Source: Pseudomonas sp. RIT288 (GTDB taxonomy: Bacteria > Pseudomonadota > Gammaproteobacteria > Pseudomonadales > Pseudomonadaceae). Taken from it: 64,000 nt of DNA. Each line of letters begins with the position of its first letter. The first letter of the stretch is position 1. Shown in pieces: positions 38,205 to 46,084 of this stretch. Where the stretch lies: contig NZ_JFYN01000001.1 of assembly GCF_000631985.1 (NCBI RefSeq), positions 682,001-746,000 on the forward strand, given 5' to 3'. A program made the translations under genes and the position numbers. The notes below the pieces were generated by a model. That model did not search any database, was not told where the DNA came from, and was given only the letters and a program-made list of their open reading frames with translations.

Positions 38205-39143
38205 ATGGAAACCCGAGCCCATCATGTGTTGATCGGCCTGTTCTCAGTGATTGTCGTGGCAGGCGCCCTGCTCTTCGGCCTGTGGCTGGCCAAGTCCAGC
38301 GTCGACAGCGAGTTCAAGGATTACGAAGTGGTCTTCAACGAGGCGGTCAGCGGCCTGTCCAAGGGCAGCCCCGTGCAGTACAGCGGGATCAAGGTCGGCG
38401 ATGTGGTCAACCTGCGTCTCGACCCGAAAGACCCACGCCGAGTGCTGGCGCGGATACGTCTGGGCGGTGACACCCCGGTCAAGGAAGACACCGAGGCCAA
38501 ACTGGCACTGGCCGGGATCACCGGCACCTCGATCATTCAGCTCAGCGGCGGCACCCCGGAGAGTCCGAAGCTGCGTGGGCATGACGGCGAGCTGCCGACC
38601 ATCGTTGCGGCGCCCTCGCCCATCTCGCGACTGCTCAACGACAGCAACGACCTGATGACCGGCATCACCGCGCTGCTGAGCAATGCCAACCAGATGTTCT
38701 CCCAGGAAAATGTCGAGCGCGTCAGCAACACCCTGGCGCATCTGGAGCAGACCACCGGTTCGATCAACGATCAGCGCGGCGACCTGCGCCAGGCCATGCA
38801 GCAACTGGCAAGCGTCGGCAAACAGGCCGGCAGCATGCTTGAGCAAACCTCGGCGTTGATGCGCAACGCCAATGGCCTGCTCAACGATCAGGGCAAGCAG
38901 GCGCTGGGCAGTGCCGAGCAGGCGATGAAATCGCTGGAGCAAAGCAGCGCCACCATCAACGGCCTGTTGAGCAAGAATCAGAACTCGCTCGATAACGGCC
39001 TGCAGGGCCTCAATGGCCTGGCGCCGGCGATCCGCGAACTGCGCGAAACCCTGACCTCGCTGCGCGGCATTTCCCAACGCCTGGAGGCCAACCCCAGCGG
39101 CTACCTGCTGGGCAGTGACAAGAACAAGGAATTCACCCCATGA
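38205..39143 (+). CDS. MCE-domain lipid-binding protein (MlaD/PqiB type)
   Basis: A 312-residue protein with an N-terminal membrane anchor (about 7-27) and one MCE domain (about 38-115: DYEVVFNEAVSGLSKGSPVQYSGIKVGDV, listed as two pieces DYEVVFNEAV and GSPVQYSGIKVGDV). A long helical periplasmic tail rich in Gln, Leu, Asn and Ser follows, which could form a tube or bridge. The ATG is one base after the ATPase stop; the frame opens earlier, but the anchor marks this start. The stop overlaps the lipoprotein gene (ATGA). Confidence 0.93.
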   Translation: METRAHHVLIGLFSVIVVAGALLFGLWLAKSSVDSEFKDYEVVFNEAVSGLSKGSPVQYSGIKVGDVVNLRLDPKDPRRVLARIRLGGDTPVKEDTEAKLALAGITGTSIIQLSGGTPESPKLRGHDGELPTIVAAPSPISRLLNDSNDLMTGITALLSNANQMFSQENVERVSNTLAHLEQTTGSINDQRGDLRQAMQQLASVGKQAGSMLEQTSALMRNANGLLNDQGKQALGSAEQAMKSLEQSSATINGLLSKNQNSLDNGLQGLNGLAPAIRELRETLTSLRGISQRLEANPSGYLLGSDKNKEFTP

Positions 39144-39763
39144 AGCTGATTCACTTCGCTCTCCTCGCCAGTTTCTCCCTGCTCTCGGCGTGCTCGATCC
39201 TGCCCAAGGCCGAGCCTTCGGACGTCTATCGCCTGCCCGCCGCGCAAGCGCCCGCCTCGGCAAGCTCAGCGGCGACCCAGCACTGGTCGCTGCGCCTGAA
39301 CAAGTTGCAGGCCAGCGAAGCGCTGAACCGGCCGAACATCGCGGTGATTCCACAGGGTGACGTGATCAGCAGCTACAAGGCCTCGCGCTGGAGCGATCCG
39401 GCGCCGGTGCTGGTGCGTAACCGGCTGCTGGATGGATTCGCTCGCGATGGTCGGGTGACGTTGCTCAGTACCGATGACAGCAACTTCGCTGCGGATCTTG
39501 AACTGGGCGGCAATTTGCAGGCATTTCAGACCGAGTATCAGGGCAATCAGGCCAGCGTCGTGGTGCGGGTCGATGCGCTGCTGGTGCGCGGCTATGACCA
39601 GAAGATTCTCGCCAGCCGCCGCTTCGAAGAGCGCCAGCCTTTGAATGATGTGCAGGTGCCAGCGGTGGTGGCGGGGTTTGGACAGGCCAGTGATCGGCTG
39701 ACGGCCAAGGTCGTCGCGTGGGCGGTAGATCAAGGCCAGAAAGTCGCCCCTGTTAAACCCTGA
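39140..39763 (+). CDS. PqiC-like ABC-transport auxiliary lipoprotein
   Basis: A 207-residue lipoprotein with lipobox LLSACS (Cys at residue 18) and the PqiC/ABC-type auxiliary domain (RPNIAVIPQGDVISSYKASRW; LLVRGYDQKILASRRFEE). It probably sits in the outer membrane as receiver of the MCE channel. The four genes overlap or abut and form one operon; similar four-gene sets occur elsewhere in Pseudomonas. Confidence 0.88.
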   Translation: MKLIHFALLASFSLLSACSILPKAEPSDVYRLPAAQAPASASSAATQHWSLRLNKLQASEALNRPNIAVIPQGDVISSYKASRWSDPAPVLVRNRLLDGFARDGRVTLLSTDDSNFAADLELGGNLQAFQTEYQGNQASVVVRVDALLVRGYDQKILASRRFEERQPLNDVQVPAVVAGFGQASDRLTAKVVAWAVDQGQKVAPVKP

Positions 39764-39770
39764 AGTCGCC

Positions 39771-39845
39771 AAGATCGCAGCCTTCGGCAGCTCCTACAGG
39801 GTTAAGCGTGCCTCTGTAGGAGCTGCCGAAGGCTGCGATCTTTTG
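39771..39845. repeat. REPIN, family B
   Basis: Inverted copies of GTAGGAGCTGCCGAAGGCTG bounded by GATC and GATCTTTTG, exactly in the gap between the convergent lipoprotein and SpmAB genes. It probably works as the transcript end for both. Confidence 0.93.
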
Positions 39846-39847
39846 CT

Positions 39848-41077
39848 TCAACCAAAGAACCAGTAGCAGACGCCAATCGCGCCGAGCACCCCGGCCAGTT
39901 CTGCCAGCAACGCACAGCCCACCGCGTGCCTTGCGCGCTGAATCCCCACCGCCCCGAAATACACCGCCAGCACATAGAACGTGGTCTCGGTGCTGCCCTG
40001 AATCGTTGCCGCGACCAACGCCGGGAAGCTGTCGACGCCGGAGGTCTTCATGGTCTCGATCAGCATCGCCCGTGCGGCGCTGCCGGAAAACGGTTTGACC
40101 ATCGCCGTCGGCAACGCATCGACAAAACGCGTATCCCAACCGGCCCATTCCACCAGATGCCGAATACCGTCCAGACCAAAGTCCAGCGCTCCCGAGGCAC
40201 GCAGCACACCAATTGCGCAGAGCATCGCCACCAGATACGGCAGCAGGTTCTTGGCGACGTCGAAGCCCTCCTTCGCGCCCTCGACGAACGCTTCGTAAAC
40301 CTTGACCTTGCGTAACGCGCCGATCAGCAGGAACAGCATGATCAGGCCGAACAGCGTGAGGTTGCCAAGGATCGACGACAGCCCGGCCAGTGCCGTGGCC
40401 GACATCGTCGCCAGCAGCGCCATGAAGCCGCCGAGGATCAGTGCGCCGGGAATCAGATAGGCCAGCACCACCGGGTCCCAGATGCGCAGGCGCTGCATGA
40501 ACGCCACCGAGAGGAAGCCGACGATGGTCGAGCAACTGGTCGCCAAGAGGATCGGCAGGAATACCAGGGTCGGATCCGGCGCACCTTGCTGGGCGCGGTA
40601 CATGAAGATCGTCACCGGCAGCAGGGTCAACGACGAGGCGTTGAGCACCAGGAACAGGATCTGCGCGTTACTGGCGATGGTCGCGCTGGGGTTGAGCTCC
40701 TGCAGCGCTTTCATGGCCTTGAGGCCGATGGGTGTGGCGGCGTTGTCCAGGCCCAGGCCGTTGGCGGCGAAGTTCAGGGTAATCAGACCGAGCGCCGGGT
40801 GCCCCGCCGGGACTTCCGGCATCAGCCGCAGGAACAGCGGGCCCAGCACTTTCGCCAGCCACTCGACGATCCCGGCCTTCTCGGCAATGCGCAGAAAGCC
40901 GAGCCACAGGGTCAGCGTGCCGAACAGCAGCACCATGACCTCGACCGAGAGTTTGGCCATGGCGAAAATGCTTTCCACCATCGCCGCGAAAATCCCGGCG
41001 TTGCCACCGACCAGCCACTGTACCAGCGCAGATATTGCTGCCACGACGAAGAAGCCAAGCCACAGGCCATTAAGCAT
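39848..41077 (-). CDS. Fused SpmA-SpmB nucleoside-recognition (Gate) membrane protein
   Basis: A 409-residue protein with about ten membrane segments. The first half matches SpmA (FAANGLGLDNAATPIGLKAM; NASSLTLLPVTIFMYR) and the second SpmB (FSGSAARAMLIETMK; STETTFYVLAVYFGAVG). Bacillus encodes these as separate spore-maturation proteins. In non-sporulating bacteria the function is unknown, possibly transport. It has its own promoter region after the terminator at 41128. Confidence 0.87.
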   Translation of the reverse strand: MLNGLWLGFFVVAAISALVQWLVGGNAGIFAAMVESIFAMAKLSVEVMVLLFGTLTLWLGFLRIAEKAGIVEWLAKVLGPLFLRLMPEVPAGHPALGLITLNFAANGLGLDNAATPIGLKAMKALQELNPSATIASNAQILFLVLNASSLTLLPVTIFMYRAQQGAPDPTLVFLPILLATSCSTIVGFLSVAFMQRLRIWDPVVLAYLIPGALILGGFMALLATMSATALAGLSSILGNLTLFGLIMLFLLIGALRKVKVYEAFVEGAKEGFDVAKNLLPYLVAMLCAIGVLRASGALDFGLDGIRHLVEWAGWDTRFVDALPTAMVKPFSGSAARAMLIETMKTSGVDSFPALVAATIQGSTETTFYVLAVYFGAVGIQRARHAVGCALLAELAGVLGAIGVCYWFFG

Positions 41078-41127
41078 CAGTCAAATCCCCCGGAAGATGC
41101 GGCGAATGATAGCGGGGCCGCCAGAAA

Positions 41128-41157
41128 CGACAAACCCCGGATTGCTCCGGGGTTTGT
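41128..41157. terminator. Hairpin between gltP and the SpmAB gene
   Basis: A perfect 13-base-pair stem (GACAAACCCCGGA and complement) with loop TTGC. On the minus strand the hairpin is followed by G then TTTC, so the tail is weak. Together with the REPIN beside it, it probably ends gltP transcription before the SpmAB start. Confidence 0.6.
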
Positions 41158-41179
41158 CTGGTACGGCGGGTCTCAATCA

Positions 41180-41266
41180 CCTGTAGGAGCTCCCGCAGGC
41201 TGCGATCTTTTGATTTTTGTTTTTAAAAGCAAGATCAAAAGATCGCAGCCTGCGGCAGCTCCTACA
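41180..41266. repeat. REPIN, family B
   Basis: Inverted family B copies (left GTAGGAGCTCCCGCAGGCTG, right copy canonical) around an A/T-rich centre with GATCTTTTGATTTTTG and CAAGATCAAAAGATC. It is located downstream of gltP on the same strand as the SpmAB gene. Confidence 0.93.
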
Positions 41267-41278
41267 GGGATTCAGCTA

Positions 41279-42610
41279 TCAGTTTTTCGAGATCTCGCCA
41301 GCCGGCAGTTTTTCCTTGCTGCGCCAGTGCGGCAGGGAGTTCCAGTAGCGCTCGCCCTTGGCGTCGTCGTACATGCCTTCCCAGCGCGCGATAACCAGTA
41401 CCGCCAGGGCGTTGCCGATCACGTTCAGTGCGGTACGCGCCATGTCCATGATGCGGTCGACACCGGCGATGAACGCCAGGCCTTCCAGTGGGATACCGAC
41501 GCTGCCCAGCGTCGCCAGCAGCACCACGAAGGACACGCCCGGTACGCCGGCGATGCCTTTGGAGGTGACCATCAGGGTCAGCACCAGCAGCAATTGCTGG
41601 CTGATCGACAGGTCAATGCCGTACAGCTGGGCAATGAAGATCGCTGCGATCGACTGGTACAGGGTCGAACCGTCGAGGTTGAACGAATAGCCGGTCGGTA
41701 CCACGAAGCTGCAGATGGCTTTCGGTGCGCCGTAGGCTTCCATCTTCTCGATGACGCGCGGCAGCACGGTTTCCGAGGAGGCGGTGGAGTAAGCCAGGAC
41801 CAGCTCATCCTTGAAGATGCGCATCAGCTTGATCACCGAGAAGCCGAACAGCTTGGCGATCAGGCCCAGCACCACGAAGGCGAAGAAGGCGATGGCGACG
41901 TAAACCAGGATCACCAGTTTGGCCAGCGGCAGCAGCGAGGCGAAGCCGAAGTTGGCCACGGTCACCGCGATCAGGGCGAACACGCCGATCGGCGCGTAGT
42001 TCATGATCATGTGGGTGACTTTGAACATGCTTTCCGAGACGCCCTGGAACATCTTCACCAGCGGCTCGCGCAGGTCCGACTGCAGGCTCGACAGACCGAG
42101 ACCGAACAGTACGGAGAAGAAGATGATCGGCAGCATTTCGCCGCGGGCCATGGCCGCGAAGATGTTCGACGGGATCAGGTTGAGGATGGTCTCGATGAAC
42201 GCGTGTTCATGCTGCACTTCGGCGGCGGTCGCCTGGTACTTGGAGATATCCACCGTGCCCAGGGTGCTCATGTCGATGCCGGCGCCCGGATGGAATACGT
42301 TCGCCAGCACCAGACCGACAAGGATCGCGATGGTGGTGACGATTTCGAAATAGATGATGGTCTTCAGGCCGATACGCCCGAGTTTCTTGGCGTCGCCCAC
42401 GCCGGCAATGCCGACGATCAGGGAGGAGATGACGATCGGGATCACGATCATCTTGATCAGACGGATAAAGATATCGCCTGCCGGTTGCAGGACGTTGCTG
42501 ATCCACCAGGCTTTCTCGGCACTGAAGTGGTTGAGCAACGCACCAATTGCAATCCCTAAAACCAGACCGATGAGGATCTGCCAGGCGAGGCTGAGTTTTG
42601 CCTTCTTCAT
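41279..42610 (-). CDS. gltP: Glutamate/aspartate:proton symporter
   Basis: A 443-residue DAACS-family carrier. Signature parts are the serine-rich motif AYSTASSETVLPRV, the substrate motif VVPTGYSFNLDGSTLYQSIA, and GIAGVPGVSFVVLLATL with the final NALAVLVIARWEG. The frame allows 12 more residues upstream, but MKKAKLSLAWQILIGL is the family start, so 42610 is chosen; its ribosome site is weak (AAGGG at about 10 bases). A minus-strand terminator lies 131 bases upstream, hinting at leader control. Confidence 0.94.
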   Translation of the reverse strand: MKKAKLSLAWQILIGLVLGIAIGALLNHFSAEKAWWISNVLQPAGDIFIRLIKMIVIPIVISSLIVGIAGVGDAKKLGRIGLKTIIYFEIVTTIAILVGLVLANVFHPGAGIDMSTLGTVDISKYQATAAEVQHEHAFIETILNLIPSNIFAAMARGEMLPIIFFSVLFGLGLSSLQSDLREPLVKMFQGVSESMFKVTHMIMNYAPIGVFALIAVTVANFGFASLLPLAKLVILVYVAIAFFAFVVLGLIAKLFGFSVIKLMRIFKDELVLAYSTASSETVLPRVIEKMEAYGAPKAICSFVVPTGYSFNLDGSTLYQSIAAIFIAQLYGIDLSISQQLLLVLTLMVTSKGIAGVPGVSFVVLLATLGSVGIPLEGLAFIAGVDRIMDMARTALNVIGNALAVLVIARWEGMYDDAKGERYWNSLPHWRSKEKLPAGEISKN

Positions 42611-42740
42611 TATCTTTACCCTTACTTGCGTTTGACTCAGGCACATGCAGGAACTGGAACGCTCTGTCAGCGGAAAAGTCTGTGCATCTGCCTCCGTATA
42701 AGGTGCCCCGAAGCGCGTATTTACAGCTCTTCGGCAGGCG

Positions 42741-42776
42741 AAAAAAGGCGCAACTATTCCGATGCAAGGTTGCGCC
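42741..42776 (-). terminator. Orphan Rho-independent terminator upstream of gltP
   Basis: On the minus strand GGCGCAAC and GTTGCGCC pair around a 14-base loop and are followed by six T. No recognised gene ends here: the nearest confident upstream gene on this strand, the Ivy-like gene, stops at 43313. It therefore ends either an unannotated transcript or an attenuated gltP leader. Confidence 0.75.
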
Positions 42777-43083
42777 GTCTAATGCCGTAAACGCCTACCC
42801 TATGCCGAATCGGCATGAGCTTTTTTAAATGAAACTGGCGTCCCAACCGGTTCGATTACGACATTTCAGCCGGCATAAGTGCCGTGAACCGGCCATTACA
42901 GCCGAGGTTGGTTGTTTTTTGAACGAGTGAATTCGGCGGAAAATTTAAGAAAAAGCCTACATTTGCAGACTAGATGTCCCACTGTTTAAAGGGATTCTTT
43001 CTCGATATACGGTCGCCAGGAAATACCGCGTAATGTTTTCGCGCGCAGTGTGAGGCATTGAAAGACGAGCAGGACGCTCTGGA

Positions 43084-43251
43084 TCAATGTTTTTGCATCG
43101 GATAAAGCTCAGCGCAAGTCCGTCGAACCACTGAGGGTCGGCGAACCTGCGTCGCAGCTTTTACCCTGACCCGGCCCTTGCGCAGGCACTCCTTGTACCC
43201 GTAGGTCACTCCGACCCTGCAACAGTCAGAACGTCCCGGCCCCCTGGTCAT
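43084..43251 (-). CDS. Possible small basic protein (uncertain)
   Basis: A 55-codon frame starting at ATG 43249-43251 with a strong Shine-Dalgarno stretch GAGGAAGG 7 bases upstream. The product is basic and has four cysteines (SDCCRVG, KECLRKG, RRTCAEL). It uses codons that are rare in its neighbours (AGG, GGA), so it is either a recent gene, part of a structured RNA, or not coding. I recognise no family. Confidence 0.25.
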   Translation of the reverse strand: MTRGPGRSDCCRVGVTYGYKECLRKGRVRVKAATQVRRPSVVRRTCAELYPMQKH

Positions 43252-43276
43252 GCGCCGGCCTTCCTCGGGTAGGCGC

Positions 43277-43302
43277 AATAAAGGGCAGCGGGGCGCTGCC
43301 CT
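43277..43302 (-). terminator. Terminator after the Ivy-like gene
   Basis: A 9-base-pair stem AGGGCAGCG/CGCTGCCCT with a 3-base loop, 10 bases after the stop codon. On the minus strand it is followed by TTATTG, a weak but plausible tail. Confidence 0.6.
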
Positions 43303-43312
43303 CATGTTCGAA

Positions 43313-43777
43313 TCAGTACCAGTTCGGATCTTTTTTCAGCGTTTCCATCAGCAGGTTTTGCATGCCCTGATTCGGTTTGCCGAGGAAGCGGTAGGTGGCA
43401 TGTCGCGTTGGCGACTTGTCGGCCGGCAGTCCTTCGGGGACATCGACGAGCATGGCGTATGCGTCTTTCTTGTCGAAGCTGAAAGCCACGATCAAGCGGT
43501 GGTTGAGGCACTTGTCCGCGGATTCGCAGAGCGGGCCGACCAGATACTTGTCGCCATCTTCAGTCACGGCATTCATCTGCTGGTCTGGCGTGCCGGACAG
43601 GTTCATCACCCATTCCGGAAGGCGTTCTTCATGTTTGACGACGCCTTGCCAGGTTTCCCGGTATTGCGGGTCGGAGCTGAGCAGCTCGTTGACCCGCGCC
43701 TGGCCATCATTGGCCGCCATCGCCATGGCACTACCGCCCAGAAGCAGGGCGGCTGCCAGTGTCTTTAAAGCAATCAT
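43313..43777 (-). CDS. Ivy-family (inhibitor of vertebrate lysozyme) periplasmic protein
   Basis: A 154-residue exported protein with a signal peptide (about 1-21, MAMAAND). It matches Ivy overall: LLSSDPQYRETWQGVVK, WVMNLSGTPDQQM, GPLCESADKCLNHRLIVAFS and the end MQNLLMETLKKDPNWY. The lysozyme-blocking loop of Ivy is a Cys-bounded CKPHDC; here the Cys pair is kept but the loop is ESADK, one residue longer and without His. It may bind another target, as discussed in the findings. It starts 3 bases after the DUF1328 stop. Confidence 0.8.
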   Translation of the reverse strand: MIALKTLAAALLLGGSAMAMAANDGQARVNELLSSDPQYRETWQGVVKHEERLPEWVMNLSGTPDQQMNAVTEDGDKYLVGPLCESADKCLNHRLIVAFSFDKKDAYAMLVDVPEGLPADKSPTRHATYRFLGKPNQGMQNLLMETLKKDPNWY

Positions 43778-43779
43778 CG

Positions 43780-44016
<237 letters not shown>

Positions 44017-44301
44017 TCAGAAAACCCAGCGCTCTTCACGTGGCAGTTGATCCAGCGGCTGTGGCTGATCGACATCCATCATGCGCATCGAGGCGCTTTC
44101 GGCCTGACTGCTGCTCACGGCGCTGAAGTGCGTCTGCGTGCTGTGCTGCATCGAGATCAGTGGCTCAGGCTTGCGGCTGTTTTCCCAGCTCAGGTATTGC
44201 TGGCAGACGATCAGGGTGATCAACAGTGCAAGTACGCCAAACAGGCCTTGCTGGATATGCAGTGGCGAGATACGCATTTGGGCGGCACGTTGGCGAGTCA
44301 T
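44017..44301 (-). CDS. Small one-helix membrane protein, uncharacterised
   Basis: A 94-residue protein with a short basic N-terminus, one membrane helix (about 18-36, GLFGVLALLITLIVCQQYL) and a polar, Ser/Gln-rich tail that is probably periplasmic. I recognise no domain. It lies between algB and the DUF1328 gene, a position where P. aeruginosa also has a small hypothetical gene as I recall. GAGG precedes the ATG. Confidence 0.6.
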   Translation of the reverse strand: MTRQRAAQMRISPLHIQQGLFGVLALLITLIVCQQYLSWENSRKPEPLISMQHSTQTHFSAVSSSQAESASMRMMDVDQPQPLDQLPREERWVF

Positions 44302-44727
44302 CCTGGGTTCCTCACTCTTATTCGGTTAGGGCAGTGGAATCTGCCCGGGCTGAATGAGTTATTGCAGGCTGCATGCCAGTTTTTTATTTGAAAAATACTC
44401 AATAAAATCAATGAGTTATAAGTGATGAAAATTCAGCGATGGACGCATCCTGCACGATGGGTCGTCTACAGTCGTGCGAAATGCATGATTATTTCGTAGG
44501 AGAATTCATTCTTATGGAATTGAGAGCACGTCGCGGATGTCAGAAAAGTACGCAGGGAACCCTCTGCAACTCGGTGATTGTTTAAAAACTCAACAAAATC
44601 AATGGATTGGCCGTCAAGGCAGGAGAGAGCTACCCTCCTATGGCTAGCATCGTTCAGAATCAACCATGCAACTTGCCCGATTTTTCCGGGACTAACCCAA
44701 GATCAATCACTATGGAGCGTAGGAAAA
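44302..44727. promoter_or_regulatory. algB upstream region with two IHF-like sites and a possible AlgU promoter
   Basis: In this 426-base AT-rich gap two direct repeats of 21 bases match at 18 positions (ACTCAATAAAATCAATGAGT at 44397 and ACTCAACAAAATCAATGGAT at 44588). Each contains a sequence fitting the IHF pattern WATCAA-N4-TTR. A sigma-22-like pair GAATTG-N17-TCAGA lies at 44517-44544. No open frame with a good start is seen. Confidence 0.45.
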
Positions 44728-46074
44728 ATGGAATCTGCCACTGAGCATCAAGGCCGCATTCTGCTGGTGGACGACGAGTCCGCCATCCTGCGAACCTTTC
44801 GTTACTGCCTTGAAGACGAAGGTTATACAGTGGCCACCGCCAACAGCGCGGCTCAGGCTGATGCACTGTTGCAACGCCAGGTGTTTGACCTGTGCTTCCT
44901 TGATTTACGTCTGGGTGAAGACAACGGTCTCGATGTACTGGCGCAGATGCGCGTTCAGGCGCCATGGATGCGGGTAGTGATCGTCACCGCGCACTCGGCG
45001 GTGGATACCGCGGTGGACGCGATCCAGGCGGGCGCCGCCGATTATCTGGTCAAACCGTGCAGCCCCGATCAGTTGCGCCTGGCCACCGCCAAGCAACTGG
45101 AAGTGCGCCAGCTCTCGGCGCGTCTGGAAGCCCTTGAAGGCGAGATTCGCAAACCCAAGGACGGTCTCGACTCCCACAGCCCGGCGATGAAAGTCGTGCT
45201 GGAAACCGCGCGACAGGTTGCCGGTACCGACGCCAACATCCTTATCCTCGGCGAATCCGGCACGGGTAAAGGTGAACTGGCCCGGGCCATTCATGGCTGG
45301 AGCAAGCGCGAGAAGAAATCCTGCGTGACCATCAACTGCCCGTCGTTGACCGCCGAGCTGATGGAAAGCGAGCTGTTCGGCCACAGTCGTGGTGCGTTTA
45401 CCGGCGCCAGTGAGAGCACCTTGGGTCGGGTCAATCAGGCGGACGGTGGCACGCTGTTTCTCGACGAGATCGGCGATTTTCCGCTGACGTTGCAACCCAA
45501 GTTGCTGCGCTTCATTCAAGACAAGGAATACGAACGGGTAGGGGATCCAGTGACTCGTCGTGCCGATGTGCGGATTCTCGCCGCGACCAACCTCAATCTT
45601 GAAGACATGGTGCGCGACGGGCGCTTCCGTGAAGACCTGTTGTATCGCCTCAACGTGATCACCCTGCATTTGCCGCCGCTGCGCGAGCGTGCCGAAGACA
45701 TCCTGACCCTGGCCGACCGCTTCCTCGCGCGCTTCGTCAAAGAATACGCGCGCCCGGCCCGGGGCTTCAGTGACGAGGCGCGGGAGGCGCTGCTGGGTTA
45801 TCGCTGGCCGGGCAACATCCGTGAGCTGCGTAACGTGGTGGAACGAGCGAGCATCATCTGCCCGCAGGAACGCGTGGAAATCACTCACCTCGGCATGGCC
45901 GAGCAACCCGCGAACAACGCGCCACGTGTCGGCGCGGCGCTGAGCCTGGACGAGCTGGAAAAAGCCCACATCGGCGCGGTGCTGGCGACGGCGGGCACAC
46001 TGGATCAGGCGGCGAAAACCCTGGGCATCGACGCGTCGACCCTGTATCGCAAGCGCAAGCAGTACAACCTGTGA
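44728..46074 (+). CDS. algB: Alginate two-component response regulator AlgB (NtrC family)
   Basis: A 448-residue regulator that activates alginate genes in Pseudomonas. The receiver domain has Asp59 in CFLDLRLGEDNG and Lys in LVKPCSP. The AAA+ domain has Walker A GESGTGKGELARAIH, a sigma-54 contact loop GAFTGA, and GGTLFLDEIGDF. A Fis-type helix-turn-helix ends the protein (GTLDQAAKTLGIDASTLYRKRKQ, split at residue 435). AGGA lies 4 bases before the chosen ATG; the frame extends upstream without a better start. kinB follows after 10 bases. Confidence 0.97.
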   Translation: MESATEHQGRILLVDDESAILRTFRYCLEDEGYTVATANSAAQADALLQRQVFDLCFLDLRLGEDNGLDVLAQMRVQAPWMRVVIVTAHSAVDTAVDAIQAGAADYLVKPCSPDQLRLATAKQLEVRQLSARLEALEGEIRKPKDGLDSHSPAMKVVLETARQVAGTDANILILGESGTGKGELARAIHGWSKREKKSCVTINCPSLTAELMESELFGHSRGAFTGASESTLGRVNQADGGTLFLDEIGDFPLTLQPKLLRFIQDKEYERVGDPVTRRADVRILAATNLNLEDMVRDGRFREDLLYRLNVITLHLPPLRERAEDILTLADRFLARFVKEYARPARGFSDEAREALLGYRWPGNIRELRNVVERASIICPQERVEITHLGMAEQPANNAPRVGAALSLDELEKAHIGAVLATAGTLDQAAKTLGIDASTLYRKRKQYNL

Positions 46075-46084
46075 GCGCCCGACG

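Larger units (their letters stand above)
42611..43312. other. 700-base region upstream of gltP with no confident gene
   Basis: The part next to gltP (to about 42980) is AT-richer and must contain the gltP promoter. It holds a minus-strand terminator (42741-42776) and an imperfect palindrome TATGCCGAATCGGCAT (42801-42816) followed by a T run on the plus strand. The part from 43080 to 43251 carries a possible 55-codon frame on the minus strand. No tRNA, repeat family or conserved protein is recognised. Confidence 0.5.

Noticed and set aside
40586..42559. A 657-codon plus-strand frame
   Set aside because: It runs antisense through the SpmAB and gltP genes and across a terminator and a REPIN, so it cannot be one gene.
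44578..44727. Extension of AlgB by 50 residues upstream of the chosen start
   Set aside because: The frame is open, but the extension covers the promoter-like region, AGGA sits correctly before ATG 44728, and AlgB homologues start there.
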